Positions 1-12,134 of a stretch of DNA of 64,000 bases are shown piece by piece (position 1 is the first letter of the stretch; each line of letters opens with the position of its first letter). The notes under the pieces were generated by a model, which worked only from the letters and a program-made list of their open reading frames with translations, made no database searches and was not told the origin of the DNA. Made by a program: the position numbers and the translations under genes. Source of the DNA: Heliocybe sulcata (taxonomy: Eukaryota > Basidiomycota > Agaricomycetes > Gloeophyllales > Gloeophyllaceae). Location: positions 630,208 through 694,207 of the forward strand of contig ML213518.1 of assembly GCA_004369045.1 (NCBI GenBank), in the 5' to 3' direction.

Positions 1-2373
1 CTTTCACTACATTTCTACCAGTTATAAGTGTCGTACCGCAGGATTCAGGAATCCTAGACGCAGTCAGGACATCGTACCTCAACTCCAAAAGACAAAGCGA
101 ACTCACCAATAGGTCCCTTTCCAGCGGCCAGACGCGCATCATTAACCATAGTAATCATGGATCCGACGACGGGCGAGGAAGCCGAAGTTCCGTATACGAG
201 TTCGAATTCACCGTCAATAGCTGCGGGTCAAGGTTCAGGTGCATGACCAGAAAGGTGAGTCAAAGACACTGACCAATCACATAGTTGACGCTATTGAAAA
301 GTGAGTATTACACGAGAAACCAGTCAAGGATTGTGAACTCACCCGTTGGCCGCCAAGTCGGGGAATGCACGAACCTAGAAGGTTCAACCTCGGCCGCCAG
401 TTGATGATAAGGAAGACCTGACCACTCACGTTTCCGCTGTTGTTGTACTGCGCAGCAGTGTAAGGCGGAGGGTATGCCTCCAGGTAATGCCTCACAGCAG
501 TCGCCTGGTACGACGGCATGGCAAAGATATTGCTAAACCCGCCTCCGCTGTAGATGACCGTTTCCGCAGCACTCTCCGGTTCGTATACAGTGCGTCCCGG
601 GCTGACCTGCGTCGCGCCGACAGCGGTGACATAGGGACAGGTTGCAGGGAAGTCAGGATTAAAGCGTGTGCCATTCAAGGTCTCCTCGCCTGTGAACGCT
701 CATGTTAGGCTACTGGCGCGCAGAAAAGTAGAATGTAGTGCCTACCCGTGGTCGCATCGATGCACTCGCCACCGAAACCGGCGACACCATAGTCTCCGGA
801 GGCATAGAGGACAGTGGTGCCCATCATACCGAGCTTGGCATACTCATTGCACTGGCGAATAGCGTATGCTGGCGTCGCGCTGACCTCATCCTGCCCATAT
901 GAGGTAGACACAACGTAGGGAGGCGGGATTATGCCACAAGACTCAGGTGCTGCAGTGCGCTGAGTTACGGGATCTCTGCAGAGTACGAACATCCATACCA
1001 TCGTAACCGCCTGGAGCCGTGTCAGGGTAGATTCCGTCCTGACTGGGTACATCGCCGCCCTCGTAGGTACAGAAGGAAGCGTCAACAGCATCGAGCCAGT
1101 TGTCGAAGCCCCCACCTGCGATTCTCTTAGTATAATCCTACTCATTTTAGTATGGCAACGGACCTTCGACCATGTCGCCAGTCTGCAGTAGAGTGACGTT
1201 CTGAGGGTAGACAAGGGTCATTGCGTACTCGAAATCCAGGTCACTTTCGCCGTTGTAGCTGAAGCCTTGGTATTGGCTCTGAGGTAATCCTGCAGGTAAT
1301 GGTATCAGTATCGTTGATCTTTCCGCTTGACTGGCTCATACTGGCCTCCGTCGATGGAAACGAGCGTGGGACGAGAACCGACGAGATTTGGAGAGTAGTT
1401 GCTGACAACAAGGTTAGCCTCGTCCAGGTATTGTCTTGTCTATATATATTCACTCACCCGAAGAACATGTCAAGATCCGTAGCCAAGTATGACTGAGGAG
1501 TAAATTCAACTAGGCCAACTCTAAGTACGAAAACACGCATGGTATTTCCTCGAGCTCACCAACGCCATAAGTGTTCCTTCCGGTTTGAGTGGGAGTGTAA
1601 TAGATGTTGTAAAGTGCCCTCAAGCAAGCGGGCGTAATATATTCATCGCACTCATCCAAGGTAGGATTAATGCTTGGTGTCTGGCCGTTGGTCTTTGGAC
1701 CATTGTAAGGAGAGGGTTGGCCAAGTTTGCCGGTCCTCTTCTTAAGCTTCTCCGGAATATATCCGCCTGGTGAGACGCGGTGGTTGAAGTGTACTGTCGG
1801 CTTCACGAGCTCGATGTGGGGTTGAACGTGCCCAGGAAGAGAGTACGAGTGGCAGCCTGGACAACATCAGTATCGATGGCATGCGCAACATACGCAAAAC
1901 TTACTAATCTGTTCGGCTCCGGATTCGTGCTCATAGACATGATACTCAGTATTGAGCAAGTCCTCGGCTTCAGCGACAGTAGCGTTCAGTTCTATCCACC
2001 CTTTGTTGCCGGTGATCCTAATGCGCTCCGGAGCAATCCCAGATCCAACTAGCCAGCTTTTTACAACGTCGACTGTCTCTGAGCTGGGCTTGAACATATC
2101 GATCACCTGCTCGGGAGACAGGTGCTTCCCGAATGTAGGCGACTCTGGGTGTGAGATCGACATCAAGATCTCTTCGACGCGGTCGATGTTGCTCTGAGTC
2201 AGGCCGAACCGCATGGGGAGGACCATGTCCGACTCTAGTCTGCGAGAGAGCGTCCATGCTGAGGAAGGTTCAGCAGCACGCTTCTCGTGCACAACGTAGT
2301 TAGCTCTGCGAGCGGGAACGGCTGCTGCGAGGCCGCCAAGGGCAAGGACCAGGAAGGACCAGGAGAGCAGCAT
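1..2373 (-). CDS. Sedolisin (peptidase family S53, tripeptidyl-peptidase-like), partial at window edge
   Basis: A secreted serine-carboxyl protease that would release peptides from proteins at acid pH. The chosen ATG at 2373 opens a hydrophobic signal peptide (MLLSWSFLVLALGG); an in-frame ATG at 2403 is also possible. The first exon carries the pro-kumamolisin activation domain (FGKHLSPEQVIDMF). The catalytic Glu and Asp lie in GESDLDFEYAM (about 1225-1254), the oxyanion Asp in ASGDYGVAG (about 779-805) and the nucleophile Ser in GTSASSPVVG (about 163-191), so all key residues are present. The gene has many short introns. Near the edge a 17-nt exon (37-53) encodes the end of GPIGFLNPA. The C-terminus lies outside the window. 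Family assignment is firm; the exact peptide specificity (tripeptidyl versus endo) is not visible. Confidence 0.93.
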
Positions 2374-2403
2374 TTCGACTGCCTTCGTCGAGGGATGCAG
2401 CAA

Positions 2404-3313
2404 CAGTCAGAGGGAGGATAGATCCCGTGCCAGACGCTCTGTGATGATCACGGTGCATTAAATACACCCTCGTCAGACTGGTGGGACAAACGCTGTCCGG
2501 AATAAACTGACCCAGTCAGCGATAAAGACGACCGAGTGGTGATGCTATTTGTGAATGCAGGAGCGAGGACATTCAGCAGGAAGAAGCTGCCTTTGACGTG
2601 GATGCATGTGGCCCAGGCACACGACAGACCTCCCTGCGAAGTGCATGCCGCCCAAAGAGATTATTCTCAGCACCCGCGGCTTCTGGGTCAAATTGACGAC
2701 TAGCACGAAGAAGTCTCGATCTGTCCGTGAGGCTTGAGGCTTCAAAACTCGTAGATATTGAGGCAGTTCCTTTGCATACCAAGCGAGCAATGATGACCTT
2801 GTAGGTAGACGGCATGAGAAACCAAGGTTCACCATAGCTGAGAGAGGCTATCTTCGCCGAGATACACCCGCGAATAAAGCTATGCGGTGGATCTCCCAGC
2901 TGGTCGCAACTTATCGCTGCCTTCTGGTCGGAGTACGGCAGCTGTTGCAGATACGGAGGTCTTCGTTCCCTGACGAGACGAAGAGCGACAGACACTCCGC
3001 TCAAAATATCTTGGTAGGAAAGAACACTTACCGGCCCGGCCCGGGACCGCTAAAGCAAGGCTATGATTAAAGGCTATGATTAGTCTCCTTATCGTTGCAT
3101 GCCCGCCGGCTACCATTCGCGCGCAAAATACATTCAGTCATGTTACTAACGTGGCTTCGAGGTATAAATAATATGCGACCTTCCTCACTTCCGCTGGACC
3201 TTCTCAGAATCTGGTCAGTACCACTGGACCACGTTCGGTGCCCCGACGGGACAGATTAAGAGCATGAAAGACCCACCGAATGCAAGTTCGCTCATCGTTC
3301 CCGGACACCAACG
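2404..3313. other. Divergent intergenic region between sedolisin and aldolase
   Basis: Both flanking genes start here and read outward, so this is a shared promoter region. Open frames on the minus strand (2545-3116) lack ATG starts or recognisable domains and look like chance. A TATTTAAT-like element lies about 60 nt upstream of the sedolisin start, and a TATA box is seen on the aldolase side. Confidence 0.6.
3162..3169 (+). promoter_or_regulatory. TATA box of the aldolase gene
   Basis: The sequence TATAAATA lies about 150 nt upstream of the aldolase ATG at 3314. It would give a 5' leader of roughly 120 nt. This is an inference from position and consensus only. Confidence 0.5.
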
Positions 3314-4292
3314 ATGGCTACCCATAAGCTCCTGACTGCTCTGAAGTCGTCTGCCCCTGCTCTTGGTGCATGGGTGACGTTTCCTGGATCGATTCATGCT
3401 CGCACTGTAGCGCAGGCTTCTCCGCATCTCTCGTGGCTCATGATCGATTGCGAGCATGGCCTAATCTCCTTGAATCCTGGAGCAATCGAGACCATCCAAG
3501 CCATCGAAGGCTCGAGCAGCAACCCGCCTTCCAGCATCGTTCGGATTCCAGCGACGGGCATTAATGGCACCGACACAGGGCTGGGCTGGCAGATTAAGTA
3601 CGCTCTCGACGCTGGAGCGAGGGGCGTCATGGTTCCTATGGTTGGGTCAGCACAGAAGGCAAAGGAGATTGTAGACGAAGCGAGGTTTCCCCCGGTAGGA
3701 AGGCGCGGCTTCGGCAGTCCGTTCACTCACGGGATCTGGAATGTGGATGCATCCGAGTACCTGCAATCTGCGAACAACAGCGTTCAAGTATGGGTCCAGA
3801 TCGAGTCACAGGAGGGTATGCAGAATGTGGAGGAAATCGCGAGAGTCGAGGGAGTAGGTGAGTCCGATTAGTTTGCGACCTGTGGAATGCAGGCGGTAAA
3901 CCAGCGCATGTCCAGATGCACTGTTCATTGGGCCCTACGACCTCTCGATATCCCATGGATTACCTCCCCCTTCCCCGGACCCTCATCCGGACGCCGAGAA
4001 ACTGATCCAGAGGATAAAGGAGGTCGCGCACGCAGCTGGAAAGAAATGGTAAGTATCCGACAACGACCATTAGCCAATATTAATCTACGAACCTTACGCC
4101 AGTGTGATGTTCTGCACAAATGGCGACCAAGCAGCCAAGCGGGCCAAGGAAGGATTCGACATGGTCAGCGTAGTCCAATATTATCGCTACGGTCGTCACT
4201 GAATGCATCCTTGATAGATTAATGTTATAATTGATGCCAACGCACTTGGCAATGGTATTGGAAGCAGCCTCGCAACCGCTGCGAGTCAGTAG
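3314..4292 (+). CDS. HpcH/HpaI family aldolase (2-oxo acid aldolase)
   Basis: A class II, metal-dependent aldolase of the HpcH/HpaI family, which cleaves or forms hydroxy-2-oxo acids to give pyruvate and an aldehyde. Exons 3314-3857, 3916-4048, 4103-4163 and 4218-4292 join in frame to 270 residues, the usual family length. Seen motifs are WLMIDCEHG (base His region), SSIVRIP (active-site Arg), VQIES (metal Glu) and DALFIGPYDLS (metal Asp). The second exon junction splits the Asp codon of DALFIG, and all four ligand regions survive. It shares a divergent promoter region with the sedolisin gene. The substrate cannot be read from sequence; sugar-acid catabolism is a reasonable guess for the family in fungi. 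No signal peptide, so cytosolic. Confidence 0.92.
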
Positions 4293-5198
4293 GGGCACCT
4301 AACATATTATGTAGCTTACCTATGTGCCCATCATGGAGCTCGCCGTATCAATCGCACAGAAATTTCAGGCTCACAGCTCTGAGCTGAGCGCTGAGGAGCA
4401 GCTGAGAAGACCGCTTCCGGCATCGCCCGAACGTAACAGTGCTACGACGCGCGACGCGCCACATCTTTGCTTGCCTTTCGTTCTGTGTACTGCATACTTA
4501 GTGCGATCCAACAAATACTGGATAACTGCAGGTTCTATGCGGAATACTCTTTCGTCTACGCTGGTCTGTTTGGCTTTCCAGAGTGGACCAAATTCAAGTC
4601 ATTTGAACGACGGAAATGTAGTCCAAGAGTCTATGAGAATAGGTGCCGTTCACATCGAACAATGCCTTTGGACTGCATTGTGATTCACGTGCTGTACAAT
4701 TGCTACACCGCCGAACTCGAACTCCGAGGCGCCTTCCTAACAGCATCGCCCTTTCCCGCATGGATTCGTCTTTGAGCCTGGATGCAGCTTACCGCGATAC
4801 CCGATGCGCGTGACAGGGTGAGAAGCAGGCTTTTGAAATGCAGTACAGGAAGCCTGGTAACGTAGAGAAGTCGGTTCTCTGAATTGGCAGGCCGCACATG
4901 TTTCGACATCTTTCCATGGGGCGGCGCAAATACTTCAGGCATTCGATGTTGAATTGGTGCGTCGCAGTGGGCGAAGCTGACCGCCATTTTCTGCTGACTA
5001 GTATGTTATAGCAAGCCACGAGGTATTATATTAGAGAATGATTCCAAGGCCGAGCCACTACAACGCTTTAGACGCCTTGATACTAGTAATATTGACCTCG
5101 AACTTTACCCGTATTGGCATGTCTAAACTCATACCGTCATGTCACATATCCCTTTGGGCTGGTGTCTCAGCGTCTATCCTTGTGCTGTGCTGAAATGA
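4293..5198. other. Region without a secure gene; possible upstream exon
   Basis: An ATG at 4333 opens 116 codons, and a second frame at 4467-4775 contains a protein-like stretch (FGFPEWTKFKSFERRK). The two frames could be exons of one gene, possibly the missing 5' end of the next gene, but I could not find a convincing set of splice sites. It could equally be a gene remnant. Confidence 0.3.
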
Positions 5199-7303
5199 CA
5201 CCCCCTGCCCCGAACTCATTCTGGACATGCTGTGGTGGGACGGCCCGTGTTGCTGTATCTGTCAAATGGCCATTCCTCTGTCCTCTCCCGTTCCTCATCC
5301 CCGCCAACTCGAGTCACAGGCCTGCATTTGTGTCTTCCGCAGTACGAAGATTATCGACTTCGCAAGTTGTATTCCCTCGCGGAGCGGTGGAACTTTACTC
5401 CAGGAGACTCGCCGCGAAGGTGCGTGTAAGGTTGCTTCGCGCGATCGGCAGGACAGGATTGACAAACACTGATGCATTATAGAATCTTCTGTCGTCCGCT
5501 TTCAAGGATCGATTGCATTAGATTAAGCTTTATGAACGTGCTCCGTGACGACCAGCGGTTCCTGGAAACCACCTCCTTCGAGGAAGGACGCTCGGGTGCA
5601 CGCCTCAAGTTCATATTCAACGTGGTGTATGCATACTGCGCCTACAACATGCGTCCCGCAGTTGATCTATGGCTGGCATTGATCAGCGGGCCGGGTGATA
5701 ATGATGGAGATATCTGGTTATGGAGAGATGGTGACGAAGATGCTCTCGGTGCATTGGACCCTACGGAGGACGCCGTTGTTGATTTCCTCGAAGAAGACTG
5801 GCGACGCGCTCAGGCAGCGTTGCGGATGCGAGTGGACCGCATGAATGATGCCAGAGTCAGCGGCACTTTCACTATGGATCCCCAGAGCCGACGCATCCAT
5901 GGGGCTGGAAGTCGCCCTTTCCGGCTCGCGGCTATTGCGTGGCGTATTGCCACGTCGAAAGCCATGCAGGAAGTAGATGCACAGCGCGGGCTGCGCCTAC
6001 GAGAGAAGTATAACCTCGGCTCTCTCGTCTATATCTGGCGGCAATCGCTTCCGACGGCGGTACTAAATGTACTACGGTCTAACTCTGGTCGCACTCGTAA
6101 CGTATGCCTTCGGTTCATGAAAGTCATGAGCGACTCAGGACATACCTGCCATCTCGAGCGACAGCACGGGGAGGGTTTCACAGGCTTGGAAGAATGGATC
6201 AAGTTCCTCTCTTGGATGGATGACAACAGAGCCCACTTCGAGCCCTTGTTCTTCAATAGGAATGATTGTGACCTGTGCGATCTCAGGTATTGCCTATACA
6301 CTATCTCGTCGGAACATTATTCAAGTCAGACTGCAGGTTCTCCGAACCCAAAGCTGAGATTGACCCTCTATGTCACGTTGACAAGCTTTTACCAATGCAG
6401 CAGTGGCAAGTCTGGGGCGCCCTCATGATGTCAGAGTTATCCATGGAGGATTATCTCCCTGAAGATTTCGAGGCGACGTTGAGACCAATGTATGAGTTCG
6501 TCGACCGCAAGCTCCAGAATCACCCCTCTGCATCGGTTGAACATCAGCTCTGGCAGTATATTGACAGGGACCCTCCCGATAGCCGCTACGCTTGGTGGAT
6601 CAATGCATATCCAGTTGAGTGGCGAGAGGCTTTAGCGAGGTTGCTGCCTGAGGATTGGCAGTGCATGCATAATGCATATGCGGTACTGTCTCGCAGCAAC
6701 TCTCCGCAGCCTGTCCAGGAAGCGAAGGTCGAAGTGGAGGGTGGGGACCGGGTCGATCTTCGCACTCTCCTCGGCGCCGTCCTGTGGCTGCTCCATACAG
6801 CTCGGAATGCTTCCCATCTTGATTGTTGGGATCGCTGGACCAGATCATGCTACAGGCTGCAGCGAATATGGACAAAGCTACCCCCCCACTCGTGCGGCTG
6901 GGTCGTAGAAGACTTCTTCGATGACCTCAGACAATCCAAGCATACGTGCTACGGAATGTATGGGGACGGTATCACAGCACTGCATGCGGCAGCGTATTCC
7001 TTTCTTTATGGTGCAAGCGCTTTGACAGTTCGCCCATTACTAGCGAGGACAAAGTCCGACCCCGTGCTCATCAAGTGTCCAGCATGTCTGCTCTGTCTCT
7101 TCACCAGTGACTCGACCGGCTCAGTTGGGATCGGTAGCGCTAACTCAGCATACAATACGTTGCGACAGGAGAAGCTTCAGTGGTACTCCTCGGTGATAGC
7201 TGTGGAAAAGCCGAGTCCAGAGGATCGCGACTATGAACAATGGAGGCGGGACTGGAGGCCGTTTTTCAAGTGTCTCTTGCGTTGTCCACCAAAGTTTTAT
7301 AAG
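5199..7303 (+). CDS. Uncharacterised protein, in frame with the downstream kinase
   Basis: I do not recognise the family. Exons 5199-5419, 5483-6286 and 6337-7303 join without stops to about 664 residues, with canonical GT...AG introns at each junction. The protein is rich in Trp, Arg and acidic residues, is probably mostly helical, and has no membrane segment or signal peptide. It has paired Cys motifs (CDLCDL near 6264-6281; CPACLLC near 7076-7096), but no complete zinc finger is obvious. The start is unknown: the first exon opens after a TGA with no ATG, so a further upstream exon is needed. The last exon ends at a good donor that splices in frame (phase 0) to 7369, the first exon of the kinase entry below, so the two entries may be one gene. 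Confidence 0.55.
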
Positions 7304-7368
7304 GTATCTGTCTTATCTGTCTTATCAATCTCGTCAGATGTTGTTCACAAGCGACTCATTGTGGACAG

Positions 7369-9532
7369 AATGCGCTATTAACCGTTGTCAGGATGCTCCC
7401 CATAGTATGGATAAGTAGCCTCAGCTGGGCGGATCATTCACGGATCAAAGAGTAAGTTCCGTAGCATGTCTCTCATCCTAGAACCTTTAATGAGGTCTAC
7501 AGCTCGTTGAACGATCTGCAAAGGGAGCTAGAATCAGTGCAACGAGTCAGTCACATCACTGCACTGGCCTGCAGTGAACAGTTCTGGACCAAGATAATGC
7601 GGGTGCGTGAAGAGCCATTGGACGTATGGCGGAAGCTAAGCTTTCCTCTGATAGTGCTGGGAAAGGATAGCGATTCCCTCGATGCATTCAACAGATAATC
7701 TCTTGGCCGTCAAGGAAAGGGACCAGCCGGAGATAATCAAGCAGTTGGAAGCTATTCTTAACGCGGATACAAAGCCATTCCAGGAGATACCGAGCGCACT
7801 CGCTCCTGGTATGATCGATTTACTATACCGTTATGCAAGCGTCCTTCACTGTCGCGTTGATGCATGCGGCTGATCCTTTCGCAGGTCACGCGTACTCCGG
7901 CGGCAGACAGGAGATCGGCCTTTGATGCATGGCTGGCCGGCTCGAAGCCGTGGCCATCGTACCCTCATCTCCATGCGCGTGCGCATCGTCTGTTAGTCAA
8001 AACGTCCAGCAATATTGGTTACGTGCCAGAGATTTGCTATGTCCATCCCACCGAAGAATGGAACGATGGACTTCCAGTCGCTATAGGAGGCTTTGCTGAC
8101 GTATACCGGGCAGAGCTTAATGGTCACACTGTCGCTCTGAAAAAGTTGAGGGTATTCTCCAGTGATATGACCGACCAAGGAAGAGCTAAAATGAAAGTGA
8201 GTGTCATCGAATTGCTCGAGTAGACAGCTAGAACTGGTGCTATGCATTGCCTAGATGCTTTGCCGAGAAGCTATGATCTGGCAGCATCTGGAGCATCCGA
8301 ACATTTTGCAATTCCTCGGTATTGACTGTGACTTATATGCCGGTCAATGGTGCTTGGTCTCGCTCTGGATGGAGAATGGGACCATCATGCGCTACCTCAA
8401 GAAACGACAACCTCCAGCCGATGTTAATGTTATCAACTATATGGTACGCCTTCTCTTGTTCGTGAGCGGAGCGGAAGTTGCTTACGTCTAAGAGTAGCTA
8501 TATGAGATTGCGCAGGGCCTAGCTTACTTGCGTTGGGAGAATATAGTCCATGGGGATCTTCGAGGCGTTCGTCCACTACGTTATTCCGAAAGTTACAGCA
8601 CAACTCATTTTTGGCAAAGGCAAATATTATGATCGATGAATACCACCATGTTCGCCTGACGGATTTCGGGCTGGCTAGCTTCGCAGAAACCACCCGTGGA
8701 CCGTCCGCGCAAACTGGCAAGGGTGGAAGCATCCAATTCATGGCCCCGGAACTTCATGATCCTATGAGATTCGGCTTCCCGCGCTACGAGACGACCCCCA
8801 GTACCGACATGTACGCTTTTGCTTGTGTCTGCTACGAGGTCAGTCCCGTTCTACAGCTTAACTCCGGCTGATGGGAATAACCTTGTCGCCATTTATCCAG
8901 ATGTATACAGGCCACGCACCTTGGCATAAAGAAGAGAAGCACGACGCTGCTGTTATACTGCGAGTATGTAAAGGCGACAGGCCTGTCCGCCCTACGCCCG
9001 AAGAGTGCTCCGGGAAAGTGCTTACAGAAGAAGTATGGAGGCTCATCGATGCGTGCTGGACGCAGGCAGCCAACAAAAGACCCGACGTTAGAGAGATTGC
9101 CAGGTTCTTGGCCAGCATCCTGCAGCCGATGGTAAGTCAGTCTTTTCTTCCTTAGCAGTTCTACGCCTTTGACAGTGTATCCGTCAACAGTTGGGTGCTG
9201 TTAACAAGAATATGGTACGCATGTTAGGTGCGCGACGACCATGCCATTTCCTTACCCTAGACTCACCTGATCGGACTTATTTAGGAGATATAGGCGCAGA
9301 CAAGTATCTAGCCATGGCGCCCAGCGCTACCTTACGCAGTCTGCTGGACTCTGTTGGTCACGAAGTCCTCGGCTGGCCCGACGATCCGATACTTCCGACG
9401 CCGGATGCGTTCATCGTCACCACTGAAGGTTGTCGCATGTGGCGGAAACAAGCTTATTCTCTGTACCATGCCATGAAACGCGATGATGACCGACGCCTGC
9501 AGTTCGCGCGCAAGCGCACTCTCCAAGAGTAG
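7369..9532 (+). CDS. Protein kinase, TKL-like, basidiomycete family
   Basis: A Ser/Thr or dual-specificity kinase of the expanded basidiomycete TKL-like group. Exons 7885-8196, 8255-8443, 8498-8566, 8620-8838, 8901-9131 and 9191-9532 join in phase 0. Visible motifs are the Gly-rich loop (GGFADVYRA), the Lys strand (VALKKL), the catalytic loop HGDLRGANI (HGD replaces HRD, common in this group), DFGLA, and MAPE. Upstream exons 7369-7451 and 7503 onward code for a helical N-terminal region; one junction near 7654-7715 is uncertain. A stand-alone gene could start at the ATG at 7393, but that exon also follows in frame from 7303. The last exon adds about 113 residues after the kinase domain, with no known motif. 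Target and pathway are unknown. Confidence 0.8.
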
Positions 9533-10060
9533 GACTATGACGGTCGTTAGTCATGTTTTATTTATCCTGTTTATTGCTACGAAACGTCGCGCATTTGCCC
9601 AGGTATTTGACGGTTGTTCGGATCAGATCAGCTCTTTGGCTCTGGGACTTTTGAAAGTACTCCTCTCGCCGCTTCTTCATGCCGCTTGTTTACGCTCTGT
9701 TCCCACTGGCATTGCAACTAAATAATTGGTACTGTCAGGTCTTGTTTCTCTGACCGCTTCCGGTTTCCTCAGCTTGTATAGTCTTCTGTCATATTGAGAT
9801 ACCAGTGTCTGTATGTAATTACCTTGTCAAAATGTATGAGATGCAAAGTTGTATATTGCTCCGTCAATTTGCGTTCTCTAAGCGAGCGCTTTCGCTTCTA
9901 TGGCATCCGCCGCCGATTACTATGCATCTGTAGGTGCACCACATTGCGTGCACACATCCGAAGACAACTCGGTTAAAAAATGTGTAGTATATCCGTAAGT
10001 ATCCCAAGCTTTCGTCTATGCCGTTCTTGCCTATCATAAGCGTCTAGAATCTACTAATAA
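9533..10060. other. Convergent intergenic region
   Basis: This stretch separates the 3' ends of the kinase gene and the DHA1 transporter gene. It is T-rich on the kinase side and should hold both 3' untranslated regions. I see no gene in it. Confidence 0.6.
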
Positions 10061-12075
10061 TCAAACCATCCCTGCCGGGTCTTTCTCCTTAACATCCTCC
10101 CTCTCCTTCACATCCTCCTTCACATCCTCCTTTACATCCTCGCTCTCCTCGCGCCGCTTCTCCTCCGAACTACCCTCCGCAGTCTTCTCATCCACAACAT
10201 TCTCTTCAGGCCCCTGCTCCTTCGCGCCCTCAGCCTCCGCCCTCTTCCGTTCCATGACCACGCTCTTCCGCCACTCCCAGCCCCCTTCGTACCCGAACCA
10301 CGTGTAGCGTCGACAGTGCGGGCCTCGCAGCATCAGGACGAACAGCTGGAAGCCGAAGAAGGCCATGCAGAGGCCGGAGGCGGCGCGCCAGCCGTGGTCC
10401 ACGTAGACTTTGGCGCCAACGGAGGTGCCCATTACTTGACCTATGAAGAGCTGGACGTTGTTTCACTTGAGTGGACGTGAGAAAGCGAGGAAATCTATGG
10501 GAACTTACCGAAAGTATAACGACCGCATTGAGTCGTGCTCGCGCTTTCTCATCGATTCTATACACACAAAGGTAATCAGCACTCCTGCACAGTGCAATAA
10601 ATACCTGCGACGTACGCCAATGCAACGGTGGTCAACGACAGCATCTGCAGTTGTCGGAATACGTCCAAGCCAAGCGTTACAATGACGACAGCGGCGATGT
10701 TCACGCCTCCGGCGCCAGTCTCGATAGCTTGGAACAAAAGCAACGCCAACGTCCCCACCAGCGTCGCGTACCACAGCACCAGCCTGTCGATGAGCCGGCC
10801 GACCAGGGGACCCATGGCTACGCCGAACATGCCTACCAGTCCGAACAGACCGATTGTAAGCCTGCAGAGTCAGGTGTCAGCTCGCGCCGTCCGAGCGATG
10901 TAAAGCTGCAACTCACGTCGAGTAATAGTAGGGCGGCCCGCCGAGGAGGAAGGTCAGCGTCACCCAGAAATTCGTAAAGTTCGCGCTCGATGCGATATTG
11001 ATGATACAGGCCTGTATCAAAATCGGCTCCGTCACCGCGAACTTGGCCATCGTGTACAGGATCCCAAAGTAGGACATCTCCGGGTTCTTTGCCGGGTAAT
11101 CTGGCAACACAAGGTAACACATGGCGAGGACGACGCACTGCATGCCGACGGCAAAGTAGTACACGACGCGCCAGCTGGTGAACTGGGCGATGATGCCGGC
11201 GAGCACACGCGCGACGAGGACGCCGAAGAGCAGGCCGCTCAGCACGACGGAGAGGGCGGAGGCCTTGCGCTCGGGAGGCGCGAGGTCGGCGGCGAGGGGC
11301 ATGAGGATCTGCGGGGTCACGGTCACTACGCCCACGAGGTAGCACAGAGCTTCGAAGACGGCGAGGGAGTTTGTGACGCAGAGGCCGATGGAGAGCGACA
11401 TGGAGAGGAGGATGAGGAGGAGGATGAGTGGACGCCGGCGGACGAGGTCGCCGAGCGGAGAGATGAGGAGGAGGCCGGTGGCATATCTGCTGGAGGTTAG
11501 GCCGGGTTGAGAGTGGAGAAGAGAGCGCATACCCTGCTTGTACTAGTGTTGGAATGCTATACGTGAACTGGTCAGTACATAGTGTATGTGTAATGCTCCG
11601 GTAACTGGTCTGATCGGAAAGACTCCGTATTGCCGACCAGACTGGCCAGTGGCGCTACGAAGGAACCTAGAGAACTGCACTCACTTCGAAACTCGGTCAT
11701 AAGATACGTTAAAGGTTTCAGAAAATTCAACTAGACGAACGAGTTGGATTCTGCAGAACTCGAGCAGGTGGCGGACACTCACTTAGCAAAGGTTGACAGT
11801 AGTACAGATTCGACACAACTACCCCGTTCTCCTGCGTCAGTGTCTCTTCCTTATAGTATCTGCCTTCACTCACTAAACGTGCTAGCAAAGCCAAACGTTG
11901 CATTAAGCACTAAGCCAAACTTCGGAGGATGCTCTGGGTCGTGTCGCAGTCGTTTCGGGATGGGAAAAAGCCAGAAGTCCCTGGTAATCTCCTCCTCGCG
12001 CTTCTCCTCAGCTTGAACAACTGGAGGGGTCGACAGTGTCGCAGTAGACGCAGACGCTGCCGCAACGTCAGCCAT
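10061..12075 (-). CDS. MFS transporter, DHA1-like, about 12 membrane helices
   Basis: A major facilitator superfamily proton antiporter, expected in the plasma membrane and exporting or importing small molecules; the substrate is unknown. The ATG at 12075 opens a 68-residue hydrophilic tail, followed by exons for the hydrophobic core. Signature pieces are DLVRRRPLIL after helix 2, LAPPERKASAL in the loop before helix 5, and FIGQVMGTSVGAKVY near the end. A 24-nt exon (11533-11556) encodes IPTLVQAG and restores the junction VSN-IPTLVQAG-YATG. A 58-nt intron at about 10.58-10.64 kb joins TTVALA to IDEKARARL. The C-terminal tail is strongly charged, with several EDVK repeats. The order on the strand is the same as the next two enzyme and transporter genes, but shared regulation is not shown. 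Confidence 0.9.
10085..10145 (-). repeat. Short in-frame repeat encoding EDVK units
   Basis: The unit CACATCCTCC (plus strand) and close variants recur about every 15 nt. They encode repeated EDVK blocks in the cytoplasmic tail of the DHA1 transporter. Copy number may vary between strains. Confidence 0.6.
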
Positions 12076-12123
12076 GGTAGACGTCTAAGCGGAGGACCGA
12101 GTCGCTTCCTTCCTGCTCGTCCG

Positions 12124-12134
12124 TATTATATATA
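12124..12134 (-). promoter_or_regulatory. TATA box of the DHA1 transporter gene
   Basis: Read on the minus strand the sequence is TATATATAAT, about 50 nt upstream of the ATG at 12075. That spacing suggests a short leader. Confidence 0.45.

Noticed and set aside
2545-3116. Overlapping minus-strand open frames near the aldolase promoter
   Set aside because: They start at TTG or GTG rather than ATG, have no domains, and sit in a divergent promoter region.
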